From JBJFGR01 sp051892875 (GTDB lineage: Bacteria; Pseudomonadota; Gammaproteobacteria; Enterobacterales; Succinivibrionaceae), in assembly GCA_051892875.1 (NCBI GenBank), contig JBJFGR010000148.1, positions 1 to 64,000 on the forward strand: a DNA stretch of 64,000 bases, read 5' to 3'. The translations under genes were made by a program, and so were the position numbers. The notes below the pieces were generated by a model. It had not been told where the DNA came from. It saw nothing but the letters and a program-made list of their open reading frames with translations, and searched no databases. Shown here in pieces: positions 7,677 through 17,534 of this stretch. Positions within the stretch are counted from its first letter, which is position 1. Every line of letters begins with the position of its first letter.

Positions 7677-9575
7677 TTACTCTAAGAAACTCTTCAAAGG
7701 CTCAGAACGACTAGGATGTTTTAATTTCCTTAAAGCCTTAGCTTCAATTTGACGAATTCTTTCACGAGTAACATCAAATTGTTTTCCAACTTCTTCTAAA
7801 GTATGATCCGTATTCATACCTATACCAAAACGCATTCTTAACACTCTTGCTTCTCTTGGAGATAATGCAGCTAAAACTTGTTCGGTAACTGATTTTAAGC
7901 TTTCTGAAGTTGCAACATCAGCAGGTAACGGCAATGATTCATCTTCTAAGAAATCTCCTAAATGCGAATCATCATCATCACCTATTGGGGTTTCCATTGA
8001 CATAGGTTCTTTAGAAATCTTCATAACCTTTCTTATTTTATCTTCAGGAATTCCCATTTTCTTTGATAATTCTTCAGGAGTTGGTTCTCTACCATTTTCT
8101 TGTAACATCTGGCGAGATACTCTACTCAATTTATTAATAGTCTCTATCATATGAACAGGTATACGAATAGTTCTTGCTTGGTCTGCTATAGATCTAGTAA
8201 TAGCTTGACGTATCCACCAAGTTGCATAAGTTGAGAATTTGTACCCTCTTCTATATTCAAATTTATCTACAGCTTTCATTAGACCTATATTGCCTTCTTG
8301 AATAAGATCTAAGAATTGCAAACCTCTATTTGTATATTTCTTAGCTATTGAAATTACAAGACGTAAATTAGCTTCAATCATTTCAGATTTAGCTTGCTTT
8401 GCAACAGAATTACCTGATGCTATATTAAAGTTAATTTCTCTTATCTTATGAATTGGCAAACCAGTAGTGTTTTCAATTTCTTTCAGCTTCGAAATAGCAT
8501 CTAAGATTTCAGCTTCATGAAGTTTTACAATCTGTGCAACAGGTTTCTTTAGCTTAATTATCTTCTCATACCATTCTGTTGATGCTTCTTTTTTAGTACC
8601 AACGTAACGTTGCCTGAATTCTTCAGGCTTCATCTTTCCAGATGTAACCAAAATAGAACGAATACGACGATCTTGGATTTTTACCATTTCCATCACATCA
8701 CTCATATTCTTTATAATCTGATCAAATACTTTTGGTACAAGCCTAAACTGTCTAAAAATATCTGCAAGATTTTCAATTTCTACTTGAGTTTTCTTGGATC
8801 CTCTTCCAAATTTATCCAAAGCTTTGATGGTAAGATTATATTGATACTTCAGTTTTTCAAACATTTCCCTAGATAATTCAGGATCTGGACCACTATCATC
8901 ATCCTGTTCACCCATTTCATCAGAATTGTTATCACCATCTTCGGAATCACCTGTATCAACATCATTTGATGAAGTTGAGTCTTCAGTTGTGTCGTCTATA
9001 TCACTATCTTTATCATCTATTGATTCATCGATATTTTCAATATTATCATCTAAAGGTTCTTCATCAACCAATTCAATATCTTCAGAACCCATTCCATTGG
9101 CAAAACCAGTAATAATATCAGCTAATCTAATTTCATTATTCTCGTATTGTTCATAGAGTTTTAAAACGCATTCAATAGCACTAGGATATTCGGCTACACA
9201 ACTCTGAACCTTATTGATACCATCTTCAATTTTTTTAGCAATTTCTATTTCTGAATTTCTATCTAATAAACCTACACTACCCATTTCACGCATATACATA
9301 CGAACAGGGTCTGTTGTTTTACCAGTGTCAGGAATAATATTTTCAGTTTCAGCAATAGTTTGACTAAATATGAGATCATCTGATTCAGGTGGTTTTTCGC
9401 AAATTAAGATATCTCTTTCTGCACAACGTGAGAAGAAATTGTCCAACTTTTCTTGATCTAAAAACTCTTCAGGTGGTAAATTTTCACGTATTTCTGTAGT
9501 AGTTAAGTATCCCTTAGATTTACCATCTTTCAATAATTGTTGAAAAGATGATAATGTAGATGGTACATTTTCCAT
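7677..9575 (-). CDS. rpoD: Primary RNA polymerase sigma factor (sigma-70)
   Basis: Housekeeping sigma factor directing RNA polymerase to -10/-35 promoters. 632 aa from the ATG at 9575 (MENVPSTLSSFQQLL), which has AAAGG upstream and matches the E. coli N-terminus; a longer in-frame start at 9650 is unlikely. Region 1.1 at the N-terminus (GYLTTTEIRENLPPE), region 1.2 PVRMYMREMG, region 2 (SIAKKYTNRGLQFLDLIQEGN, YKFSTYATWWIRQAI), regions 3 and 4 (TLEEVGKQFDVTRERIRQIE). The non-conserved insert between 1.2 and 2 holds a very acidic Asp/Glu/Ser-rich stretch of about 50 residues. It lies downstream of dnaG as in the macromolecular-synthesis operon. Confidence 0.97.
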   Translation of the reverse strand: MENVPSTLSSFQQLLKDGKSKGYLTTTEIRENLPPEEFLDQEKLDNFFSRCAERDILICEKPPESDDLIFSQTIAETENIIPDTGKTTDPVRMYMREMGSVGLLDRNSEIEIAKKIEDGINKVQSCVAEYPSAIECVLKLYEQYENNEIRLADIITGFANGMGSEDIELVDEEPLDDNIENIDESIDDKDSDIDDTTEDSTSSNDVDTGDSEDGDNNSDEMGEQDDDSGPDPELSREMFEKLKYQYNLTIKALDKFGRGSKKTQVEIENLADIFRQFRLVPKVFDQIIKNMSDVMEMVKIQDRRIRSILVTSGKMKPEEFRQRYVGTKKEASTEWYEKIIKLKKPVAQIVKLHEAEILDAISKLKEIENTTGLPIHKIREINFNIASGNSVAKQAKSEMIEANLRLVISIAKKYTNRGLQFLDLIQEGNIGLMKAVDKFEYRRGYKFSTYATWWIRQAITRSIADQARTIRIPVHMIETINKLSRVSRQMLQENGREPTPEELSKKMGIPEDKIRKVMKISKEPMSMETPIGDDDDSHLGDFLEDESLPLPADVATSESLKSVTEQVLAALSPREARVLRMRFGIGMNTDHTLEEVGKQFDVTRERIRQIEAKALRKLKHPSRSEPLKSFLE

Positions 9576-9798
9576 TATAGAACCTTTATTGTAATGTTTT
9601 ACTTTAAGAAACAAAAGTAATGCCATTCTCTGTTGTATACCAAACTTCACTTAGCGACTCAATTAATAACGGCTCGCTACTAAATCCAAACAGAACAAAA
9701 GGGCTTATTTACTAAACTTTTAAAGATTAATTATATTAATATTTGATCTATATTTCAATTTAATTTTAGTTTTTTACATAATATATTGGATATATTTC

Positions 9799-11586
9799 TC
9801 ATTTAAATGTTCTTATCTTAGTTTCTAAAATATTACTTTCCGCTAATTCTTCAGAAGTAATTTGTTCCTGACGTGCTTTTATTTTAATAGCCATAATCCT
9901 TGCCTGAATTCCTTCTAAAATAAATTTTTTTAAAAAAGATAACAAATCAATAATTTTTACATTTTCTATCATTTCTTCATCATGAAGATCTACTTGAGCT
10001 AATAAAAATATAATCTTTTCATATATAGTACCTCTATAAGATTCAACTAATTCACCTGTTCTTATAGAGGGTTTTTTTAATATTTTTTCTAAAAGCATTA
10101 ATATAACATTTGCCCTATCATTTGAAAAATCATTTAAGACTTTTACCAACCCATTAATATTAGGAATTTCATTTACCAAATGAGGATTTTGTATTAATCG
10201 CGCCACTATAGAACGCAAGACATCCATTTCTAATTTTAAACCTTGTACGATTACTTGATTTTGTGCTTCTATTTTAGTTTCTAAAGAACCGCCTTTTAAT
10301 AAACTTTTTTCAACACGTTCAACAGACCAACTAATAACTCTTGACACTGCTTGGATAAGGGATTGAACTAAAATAGGAGCATTAATTAAGTTTTTTACAA
10401 TCTCTCTTAATTCATTTAAACAATTTATTTTACCACCTTCAGTATCAACATTATGTTTCTTTACCATTTCTGATACAACATAATCTGTAAATGATTGAGA
10501 ATTTTTTACAAAATTATAAAAAACATCTCGACCTTCCTTTCTTACTAAAGAATCTGGATCATGCTCTTTTGGTAAAAAACAAAAGTTTAATTGTTTATCA
10601 TCACGAACAGATGTTAATGAAAGATTTAAAGCTCTCCATGCCGCGTGTCTACCTGCATCATCTCCGTCATAACAAAATACTATTTTATCAGACTGTTTAA
10701 AAAGTAAATCTAATTGAAAAGGAGTTGTTGCTGTACCTAAAGAAGCTACAGCGTTATGAACACCATATTGATCTAAAGCTATAACATCCATATATCCTTC
10801 TGTTATCATAATAAATTCTAGTTCATTCGAAGGAATAGTTCTTACAAAATCTAAATTAAATAATTCATAACCTTTTTTATACACAGGACTTTCTTTGGAA
10901 TTTATATATTTTGGTTTGCTATCGTCCATTACACGACCACCAAAAGCTATCGTACGACCTCTTTTATCCCTTATTGGAATTATTATTCTATTTCTGAATG
11001 TATCATAGGTATTTCCATCATCTTTTTGAGTTAATAAACCAAGTTCCAATAAAATATTTATACGGTTCTGTTCATTTTTTCCGACTAAATTTTTTATAAA
11101 ATTCCATGAATTGGGGGAAAAACCAATTTTATATTTATCGATTGTTTCTTTTGCAATACCACGATTTGCCAAATATTTTTGAGCTTCTGGATGTTTTTTT
11201 AGTTCTTGTTGATAAAAATTAACTACCATTTCTAGTAATTCATAATAATCAACTTTATTCTTTTTTGAGTTTTCATAACTCTGATTTTCTTCATATTCAA
11301 CTGATATGCCAGCAATTTTTGCAACTTCTTCAACAGCCTCCACAAATGAAATCTTATCATAATCCATAATAAATTTTATTGCAGAACCTGCTTGATGACA
11401 TCCAAAACAATTATAATACTGCTTTCTTTGATTCACACTAAAACTAGGCGTCTTTTCATTATGAAATGGACAACATGCAGTATAACTATTGCCAGCTTTT
11501 TTTAATCTAATACGAGAACCAACAACATCTACAATATCAACTCTTTCCAATAAAGTACTTATAAAATCTTGTTTTATTCGTGGCAT
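9799..11586 (-). CDS. dnaG: DNA primase
   Basis: Makes RNA primers at the replication fork. 595 aa (E. coli 581). N-terminal CHC2 zinc finger (CPFHNEKTPSFSV ... CFGCHQAG, residues about 39-65), RNA-polymerase core with TOPRIM motifs (MITEGYMDVIAL; FCYDGDDAGRHAA), and a divergent C-terminal helicase-interaction domain. Upstream of rpoD on the same strand with a 223-bp gap that may hold an rpoD promoter. The usual rpsU gene in front is absent; apaH is divergent instead. Confidence 0.97.
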   Translation of the reverse strand: MPRIKQDFISTLLERVDIVDVVGSRIRLKKAGNSYTACCPFHNEKTPSFSVNQRKQYYNCFGCHQAGSAIKFIMDYDKISFVEAVEEVAKIAGISVEYEENQSYENSKKNKVDYYELLEMVVNFYQQELKKHPEAQKYLANRGIAKETIDKYKIGFSPNSWNFIKNLVGKNEQNRINILLELGLLTQKDDGNTYDTFRNRIIIPIRDKRGRTIAFGGRVMDDSKPKYINSKESPVYKKGYELFNLDFVRTIPSNELEFIMITEGYMDVIALDQYGVHNAVASLGTATTPFQLDLLFKQSDKIVFCYDGDDAGRHAAWRALNLSLTSVRDDKQLNFCFLPKEHDPDSLVRKEGRDVFYNFVKNSQSFTDYVVSEMVKKHNVDTEGGKINCLNELREIVKNLINAPILVQSLIQAVSRVISWSVERVEKSLLKGGSLETKIEAQNQVIVQGLKLEMDVLRSIVARLIQNPHLVNEIPNINGLVKVLNDFSNDRANVILMLLEKILKKPSIRTGELVESYRGTIYEKIIFLLAQVDLHDEEMIENVKIIDLLSFLKKFILEGIQARIMAIKIKARQEQITSEELAESNILETKIRTFK

Positions 11587-11717
11587 TTATGTATCTCCTT
11601 TTTAATGAATGTCTATTTTTTTTAATTTTACCATAATTTACATTTATACTTCAGTTTACATTATTGTTTTTTTTTGCATTTTTAATTAATATATTACAAA
11701 AAAAAGAGGGGTTATAA

Positions 11718-12557
11718 ATGGCTATTTTTTGCATAGGCGATGTACACGGATGTTATAATGAATTACAAAATCTCCTTCAACTATGTAAATTTGCCCCCAA
11801 AAAAGATGAGCTAATTTTTACAGGAGATATCATTGGAAGAGGTCCAGAACCTTTAAAAGTTGTAGAATTTATTAGAAGCTTAAAAAATAGAGCTCATTTA
11901 GTTCTTGGAAACCATGATTTAAATTTTATTGCAATATGTAAAAACTTAAATAAACCCAAAAAGAAAGACATGCTTTCCTCTTTATTAAATTCTCCAAAAT
12001 TAGATGAAATCGTTGATTGGTTTTGTCAACAACCACTTGTATATAAACACCCTCTAGTTCCTCTATATGTTGTACATGCAGGAATAGCCCCTCAATGGGA
12101 TTTGGAAACGACCCTTGAATACTCTAAAGAAATCGAAAAGCTCTTAACTAATAAAAAAATGTGTAACAACTTTCTAATGCATATGTATAGTGATGAGCCG
12201 AATTTATGGAATGATGAGTTATCAGGTTTCCCAAGATGGAGATTTATCACTAATGTTTGCACTCGCATTAGATTTTGTTATAAAAACGGTTCCCTAGATT
12301 TTATGAATAAAAACACTCCTGAAAAAGCTGAAAATTTAGGCTTGTATCCATGGTTTAGCATAAGAGGAGAAAAACCTATATCAAAAGAACCTAATCAAAC
12401 ATTAGTATTTGGTCATTGGGCAGCTCTTATGGGTAATTGTCATGAAAAAAATATAAAAGCTCTAGATACAGGTTGTGTTTGGGGAGGTTGTTTAACAGCA
12501 TGGTGTTATGATAACAATACCTTTTACAGTGTAAAAAGCGAGCATTCCATCAGTTAA
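11718..12557 (+). CDS. apaH: Symmetrical bis(5'-nucleosyl)-tetraphosphatase
   Basis: Hydrolyses Ap4A to two ADP (and deprotects Np4-capped RNA in E. coli). Metallophosphoesterase motifs GDVHGCY (7-13), GDIIGRGP (about 36-43), GNHD (about 63-66), and late His motifs VVHAG and FGHWAA. 279 aa against 280 in E. coli. The ribosome site AGAGGGG precedes the ATG. Convergent with folA. In E. coli apaH lies in the lptD-surA-pdxA-rsmA-apaG-apaH cluster; here that cluster is at 39-46 kb without apaG/apaH. Confidence 0.95.
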   Translation: MAIFCIGDVHGCYNELQNLLQLCKFAPKKDELIFTGDIIGRGPEPLKVVEFIRSLKNRAHLVLGNHDLNFIAICKNLNKPKKKDMLSSLLNSPKLDEIVDWFCQQPLVYKHPLVPLYVVHAGIAPQWDLETTLEYSKEIEKLLTNKKMCNNFLMHMYSDEPNLWNDELSGFPRWRFITNVCTRIRFCYKNGSLDFMNKNTPEKAENLGLYPWFSIRGEKPISKEPNQTLVFGHWAALMGNCHEKNIKALDTGCVWGGCLTAWCYDNNTFYSVKSEHSIS

Positions 12558-12595
12558 TAACTTACTATAAGTAAAGTAAAATAAATAGCTATTTA

Positions 12596-13102
12596 TTATT
12601 TTTGCGCATTATTTATTGTTTCATAAACTTCAAAAGTTAAATCATACGCATTCTTTTCATCTTTATCATATTTAATAGATGATATAAGCTTATATTTATT
12701 TATATCATAATGTGGAAATTCAGTATCACCTTCAATCTGAGCATGAATTTTTGTTATATACAATCTATCAGCATATTGAATAGCTTCTTTATATAACGAA
12801 CCACCACCTATAACAAAAATCTCTTCACTAAGATTTTTAAGATTACTCAATGCTTCTTCTAAACTGTTAAATATCAATACCGTACTATCTGATAAAATCA
12901 AATTTTTATTTCTCGTTATTACAATATTTACTCTATTAGGTAAAGCTTTTCCAATACTTTCAAAAGTTTTTCTTCCCATAATAACAGGTTTACCGATGGT
13001 TACTGATTTAAAATACTTTAAATCAGCAGGCAAATGCCAAGGCATAGTTCCGTCTTTGCCAATAATAAAATTTTCAGAATGAGCAACTATAATTGATAAC
13101 AT
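12596..13102 (-). CDS. folA: Dihydrofolate reductase
   Basis: Reduces dihydrofolate to tetrahydrofolate with NADPH. 168 aa. N-terminal SIIVAHSENFIIGKDGTMPWHLPADLKYF with the substrate Asp in LPADL, cofactor motif VIMGRKTFESIG, and VIGGGSLYKEAI. Its ATG touches the stop of the YjjB-like gene (TAAATG), so both are probably translated from one message. Confidence 0.96.
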   Translation of the reverse strand: MLSIIVAHSENFIIGKDGTMPWHLPADLKYFKSVTIGKPVIMGRKTFESIGKALPNRVNIVITRNKNLILSDSTVLIFNSLEEALSNLKNLSEEIFVIGGGSLYKEAIQYADRLYITKIHAQIEGDTEFPHYDINKYKLISSIKYDKDEKNAYDLTFEVYETINNAQK

Positions 13103-13570
13103 TTAAACCACCGGTCTATTTCTATAAAAAAACAAAGGAGGTAAAGCAATACCTAAACCAATTGCAACAATAATTCCACTAGACATTATCCCAAAATAAA
13201 AGAAATCCACTATATATTGTGATGATTGTAATTCAGATTGATAAAATTGAATTAAAGAAATCAAGGTCATATAAGCAAACTTTCCTGGAATTATTGGAAT
13301 TATACTCGCAACTGTAAAAACTGGACGCGGAACCTTTAATTTAGGACCTATATAAATAAATAACAAACTTACAATAATACTTGCAATAAAAGCAGAAGAT
13401 ATAAAACCACAATCTAAATAGGCCATTGAAAATCTTCTAAAGAAATAGCAAACATATCCACCTAGAGAAACATAAAGTAGTAACTTTTTAGGTACACTAA
13501 ATAATATCGCAAAACCTACTGCTGGAATAATTGCAAACGCAGATTTTATTAACAAATCTAAAAGTTCCAT
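13103..13570 (-). CDS. yjjB: ThrE-family exporter, YjjB-like C-terminal membrane subunit
   Basis: 155 aa from ATG at 13570 (MELLDLLIKSAFAIIPAVGF), chosen because it matches family length (E. coli YjjB 157) and has GGGAAG upstream. Several hydrophobic segments fill the protein; the ThrE_2 domain is recognisable (GFAILFSVPKK, VPRPVFTVASIIPIIPGK). It overlaps yjjP by 13 bp. In E. coli YjjPB has been reported as a succinate exporter; ThrE homologues export threonine/serine. Substrate here is inferred. Confidence 0.85.
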   Translation of the reverse strand: MELLDLLIKSAFAIIPAVGFAILFSVPKKLLLYVSLGGYVCYFFRRFSMAYLDCGFISSAFIASIIVSLLFIYIGPKLKVPRPVFTVASIIPIIPGKFAYMTLISLIQFYQSELQSSQYIVDFFYFGIMSSGIIVAIGLGIALPPLFFYRNRPVV

Positions 13571-14340
13571 CCCATTATCTTCCCTGGTAAAAAAGACATA
13601 GCAACCATTATACCCATACAAACGGATAGTACAATTATCAATGCAGTAACCAATCTAGAAAATCCCATTAAAAGATAGCCTTTAAATATATCTAAAACAC
13701 CATTCATAAATGGAAATCCTGGTACTAACATTAGTACGCTTACAAATAAAACCCAGCGTATTTCTTGTGAGTCACAATTAAATATATTTGCCGCAAAAAA
13801 GTAAGAACTTAATGTTGCGCAAAAACCAGAAAAAGCAAAAACAAAAATCATAAAAAACTTAAATTTTTGTAATAAGAGTTTTACTATTATAGTAAATAAT
13901 CCCGCACAAAAACTTACGAACATACATTTAAAATTACCATCATTAGTCATAACAAAACCTGCAGATGCTAAAGCAACAGCTAAAGCAACTACAAAGTCTG
14001 GATAATGATAAGGTTTTATTTTTTCTAATTCAGCTTTAAATTTTAAAATATCTATGGTATGTTCTTCTGCCTTTAAACATAAACTAGTTATAGCAGTTAA
14101 ACTGTACATATTAATCCCTATTGTTTTATTCTTCGCAACCTGAACAATATCTTGATTATTGTTGTGCAAAACTATCATTATTTCTTCAGGATTAACAATA
14201 GTTTCGACACTAGGATAATGGTATGCTTTAGCTATACGTTCCGTTATTTGAACAATTAAACGTGTTTCAGCACCACTCATAGCTAAACGATGTGCCACTA
14301 AAAGTAACAATTTCGCAAAATCTATATTTGAAAAATGCAT
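13558..14340 (-). CDS. yjjP: ThrE-family exporter, YjjP-like N-terminal subunit
   Basis: 260 aa (E. coli YjjP 256). The soluble N-terminal half carries the family signature LLLVAHRLAMSGAETRLI; five or so membrane helices follow (about residues 115-255). Partner of the overlapping yjjB. The split two-gene form is the one seen in enterics, whereas actinobacterial ThrE is a single chain. If the organism makes succinate as an end product, this pair is a natural exit route (inference). Confidence 0.87.
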   Translation of the reverse strand: MHFSNIDFAKLLLLVAHRLAMSGAETRLIVQITERIAKAYHYPSVETIVNPEEIMIVLHNNNQDIVQVAKNKTIGINMYSLTAITSLCLKAEEHTIDILKFKAELEKIKPYHYPDFVVALAVALASAGFVMTNDGNFKCMFVSFCAGLFTIIVKLLLQKFKFFMIFVFAFSGFCATLSSYFFAANIFNCDSQEIRWVLFVSVLMLVPGFPFMNGVLDIFKGYLLMGFSRLVTALIIVLSVCMGIMVAMSFLPGKIMGWNF

Positions 14341-14369
14341 ATTCTAGTCCTTTTAGCATCAAGTTATGT

Positions 14370-15527
14370 TTAATCGAATTCATCATCCTCAAAATCTAAA
14401 TCATCATCGAATTCATCTTCAAAAATTTCAGATTTAGAATCTTTTTTAGTAGTATCCCAATTAAAACTTTCCTGCTTTTCTTGAGCAATCATTTCAGCTG
14501 TTTTGGCAACCTCATTAGCTCTAATTTCTTCTATATGTTCCATTATTGTATAACACAATTCATTAACATTAGTACCTGTAGCTGCAGAAATTGTGTAGTA
14601 TTCGCTATCTCGACCCAATTTAGTCATAATTTCATTAATACGTTCTTTTAATTCCTCAGAAGATATTGTATCAATCTTATTAAAAACTAACCATCGAGGT
14701 TTTTGAAATAGTTTATCACTATACTGTTTTAATTCATCTTCTATTGTAAGTATATTATCAACAGGATCTGAGCCATCAATAGGATTAATATCAACTAAGT
14801 GAACTAAAACACTGCAACGTTCCAAATGTCTTAAAAATCTATGACCAAGACCTGCACCTTCAGCCGCACCTTCGATTAATCCTGGTATATCAGCAACCAC
14901 AAAACTTTTACCTTCAGATAATCTTACAACACCTAAAGAAGGAACTAATGTAGTAAAAGGATAATCCGCTATTTTTGGACGAGCCGCACTCACGGATGAA
15001 ATAAATGTAGATTTACCAGCATTAGGCAGACCTAACATACCAACATCTGCCAATAACATTAATTCTAAGGTTAAAAATCTCTTATCACCAGGAGTTCCAT
15101 CAGTTTTTTGACGAGGAGCTCTGTTAACAGAACTCTTAAATCTAGTATTTCCCAAACCATGAAAACCACCCTTGGCAACCATGATTTTTTGACCATCTTT
15201 CAATAAGTCACCTAATACTTCATTAGTATCTGAATCTATAGCTCTTGTTCCTACAGGAACTCTTAAAGTTATATCCTCACCTCTAGCACCAGTACAATCA
15301 GATGTACCACCATTTTGACCACGACCAGCAGCAAAAAATTTTTGAAATTGATAGTCAACAAGTGTGTTTAAATTTGCATCAGCTTGCAAATAAACGTCCC
15401 CTCCATTACCACCATCGCCTCCATCAGGACCACCTTTAGGTATATACTTTTCACGTCTAAAGCTTACACAACCATTACCGCCATCACCAGCTTCTACGCG
15501 AATTCTTGCTTCATCAACGAACTTCAT
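14370..15527 (-). CDS. obgE: Obg-family GTPase
   Basis: Ribosome-associated GTPase in 50S assembly and stress response. 385 aa. Glycine-rich Obg fold (1-158, RREKYIPKGGPDGGDGGNGGD), G domain with GLPNAGKST, DIPGLIEGA and NKID, and a very acidic C-terminal tail as in gammaproteobacterial ObgE. Downstream of rplU-rpmA in the standard order, with a terminator hairpin before it. Confidence 0.97.
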   Translation of the reverse strand: MKFVDEARIRVEAGDGGNGCVSFRREKYIPKGGPDGGDGGNGGDVYLQADANLNTLVDYQFQKFFAAGRGQNGGTSDCTGARGEDITLRVPVGTRAIDSDTNEVLGDLLKDGQKIMVAKGGFHGLGNTRFKSSVNRAPRQKTDGTPGDKRFLTLELMLLADVGMLGLPNAGKSTFISSVSAARPKIADYPFTTLVPSLGVVRLSEGKSFVVADIPGLIEGAAEGAGLGHRFLRHLERCSVLVHLVDINPIDGSDPVDNILTIEDELKQYSDKLFQKPRWLVFNKIDTISSEELKERINEIMTKLGRDSEYYTISAATGTNVNELCYTIMEHIEEIRANEVAKTAEMIAQEKQESFNWDTTKKDSKSEIFEDEFDDDLDFEDDEFD

Positions 15528-15579
15528 ATTGATAACCTTTTGACTAGAAAATTAAAGAATTAATATAGGAATAAGGACT

Positions 15580-15619
15580 AAAAAAAGACTCTACTTAATG
15601 TATACACTAAGTAGAGTCT
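15580..15619 (-). terminator. Terminator between rpmA and obgE
   Basis: 12-bp perfect stem (AGACTCTACTTA and complement, 10-nt loop) followed on the minus strand by seven T, just after rpmA. It would separate most rplU-rpmA transcription from obgE. Confidence 0.8.
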
Positions 15620-15639
15620 CAGACATATCATTCAGATAG

Positions 15640-15897
15640 TTATGCAGCTACAACGCTTACATATCTGCGGTTCTTTGGACCCTTTACAGAATATTCTACA
15701 GTACCATTAGCTGTAGCAAATAAAGTATGATCCTTACCTAAACCAACATTAGCACCAGGGTGGAACTGTGTGCCACGCTGACGAACTAAAATATTACCAG
15801 ATAATACTGATTGACCACTGTATACTTTAACACCTAAACGTTTACTTTGGGAATCACGACCATTGCGGGAACTACCACCAGCTTTCTTATGTGCCAT
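15640..15897 (-). CDS. rpmA: 50S ribosomal protein L27
   Basis: 85 aa, identical in length to E. coli L27. Starts MAHKKAGGSSRNGRDS; the N-terminus reaches the peptidyl-transferase centre. 13 bp downstream of rplU. Confidence 0.98.
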   Translation of the reverse strand: MAHKKAGGSSRNGRDSQSKRLGVKVYSGQSVLSGNILVRQRGTQFHPGANVGLGKDHTLFATANGTVEYSVKGPKNRRYVSVVAA

Positions 15898-15910
15898 TCT
15901 CGTTTACTCC

Positions 15911-16225
15911 TTAAGCATTAATACCAGTAACTTTCACGTGAGTGAACCACTGACGATGACCTGTTACCTTTTGGAAGTGTTTACGACGACGGAACTTAGT
16001 GATAGACACCTTTTCACCGCCCTTTATAGCAACAACTTCAGCAACAACCTTACTACCTTCTAAATAAGGAGCACCAACTTTAACGTTGTCTCCATCGGCA
16101 ACTAATAACACCTTATCAAATTCTACAGAAGAACCAACTTCAGCATTGTTTAATAATTCAACTGCTAAAACATCGCCTTCTGATACTTGGTGCTGCTTGC
16201 CGCCAGTTAAAATAACTGCGTACAT
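15911..16225 (-). CDS. rplU: 50S ribosomal protein L21
   Basis: 104 aa (E. coli 103). MYAVILTGGKQHQVSEGD at the N-terminus and KFRRRKHFQKVTGHRQ near the C-terminus are diagnostic. First gene of rplU-rpmA, divergent from ispB as in many gammaproteobacteria. Confidence 0.98.
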   Translation of the reverse strand: MYAVILTGGKQHQVSEGDVLAVELLNNAEVGSSVEFDKVLLVADGDNVKVGAPYLEGSKVVAEVVAIKGGEKVSITKFRRRKHFQKVTGHRQWFTHVKVTGINA

Positions 16226-16303
16226 CTATTTCTCCAAATGCTATACATCGCTTTTATACTTTAGGACGTATAGATAATAAAACTCTTACAAATATGGTTG
16301 CGT

Positions 16304-16332
16304 ATTATACTATAATGAAATAACAAAAACAA
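16304..16332 (-). promoter_or_regulatory. Sigma-70 promoter of rplU-rpmA
   Basis: Minus strand TTGTTT (16332-16327), 17-bp spacer, TATAAT (16309-16304), leaving a leader of about 75 nt before rplU. Confidence 0.7.
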
Positions 16333-16488
16333 GTAATAATTGAACAAAATTTAATCTAATGTTTTGTGTTTTATTCTCTTATTTTCATATATTCTTCGAC
16401 TTTATTTAATTTAATTTAAAAAATATATAGTTTGTTGTAAAATACACATCATATTATTTTTTATTATACAACACCTTAAAGGATTGTC

Positions 16489-17454
16489 ATGTCTGAATGT
16501 CTTATCAGCAAACTAACAGATAAAAAAATTGAAGATGTTAATTTATTAATGTTTGATCATATAAAGTCTCCTATCGAAATAGTTAATAATATATGCACTT
16601 TTTTAATTTCAAATGGAGGAAAAAGAATAAGACCACGTGTATCTATTTTAATAGCTGGTTTATTAAACATTATTGATAAGCAAGAGATTTTAAATTTTTC
16701 TGCTTCAATTGAAATACTTCATACCGCAACCTTAATGCATGATGATGTAATAGATAATAGCTCTTTAAGAAGAGGTAAAAAAAGCACTAATGAAAAATTT
16801 GGCAATACTTTAGCTGTCTTAGGTGGAGATTTTTTATTTACAAAAGCTTATGAATTAATCCTTAGTAGTGCAAATACAAGAATTTTAAAAGAAATTTCAT
16901 CAACAATGCAAATACTTGTTCAAGGTGAAATGGAGCAAATGTCTAATATTGCTAACAATTTTATTTCAGAAGAAACATATATGCGAACTATATATTCAAA
17001 AACATCGGTTTTATTTGAATTATCTGCAAAAATAATAGGTATCTTTGCCGAGTCTAATCAAAACACAATAAATAGCCTAGCATCATATGGTAAAGCTATT
17101 GGTAATGCTTTTCAAATTACTGATGACATTCTTGATTATACTTCCGATAATTCTACTTTAGGTAAACAAATTGGAGATGATTTATCTGAAAATAAAACAA
17201 CTCTTCCTATTATTTATGCTATAGATTCTTTAAAGAATACACCTAATTATAACTCTTTATTATCAGCAATAGAAAATAAAGATATTAATACTATTGTCAA
17301 ATATATCACCCAAACAAATGCTGATAAACGCTGTCTTGAAAAAGCTCAAAAAGAAATCTCTATTGCTATTGATAGTCTCAATAATTTTCAAAATAATGAG
17401 TATAAAACAGCTCTTATTGAACTTGCCCAAGGTATAATTATCAGAAAAAATTAA
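16489..17454 (+). CDS. ispB: Polyprenyl (octaprenyl-type) diphosphate synthase
   Basis: Builds the isoprenoid side chain of respiratory quinones from FPP and IPP. 321 aa (E. coli 323). First aspartate-rich motif LMHDDVID, second DDILDYTSD, plus GGKRIRPR for IPP binding. Start ATG with AAAGGA upstream. Divergent from rplU, convergent with nusB. Chain length cannot be read from the sequence with certainty. Confidence 0.93.
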   Translation: MSECLISKLTDKKIEDVNLLMFDHIKSPIEIVNNICTFLISNGGKRIRPRVSILIAGLLNIIDKQEILNFSASIEILHTATLMHDDVIDNSSLRRGKKSTNEKFGNTLAVLGGDFLFTKAYELILSSANTRILKEISSTMQILVQGEMEQMSNIANNFISEETYMRTIYSKTSVLFELSAKIIGIFAESNQNTINSLASYGKAIGNAFQITDDILDYTSDNSTLGKQIGDDLSENKTTLPIIYAIDSLKNTPNYNSLLSAIENKDINTIVKYITQTNADKRCLEKAQKEISIAIDSLNNFQNNEYKTALIELAQGIIIRKN

Positions 17455-17534
17455 AATTATTATCTATAAATGAAAGGGTTCAAAACTTGCTAGTTGAGCA
17501 CCTATATTAAATCAATTATCGATTTAAGAAGAAA

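Noticed and set aside
12575..12600. AT-only palindrome between apaH and folA as a terminator
   Set aside because: Stem of AATAAATAG with its complement is weak and overlaps the folA stop; support too thin to list.
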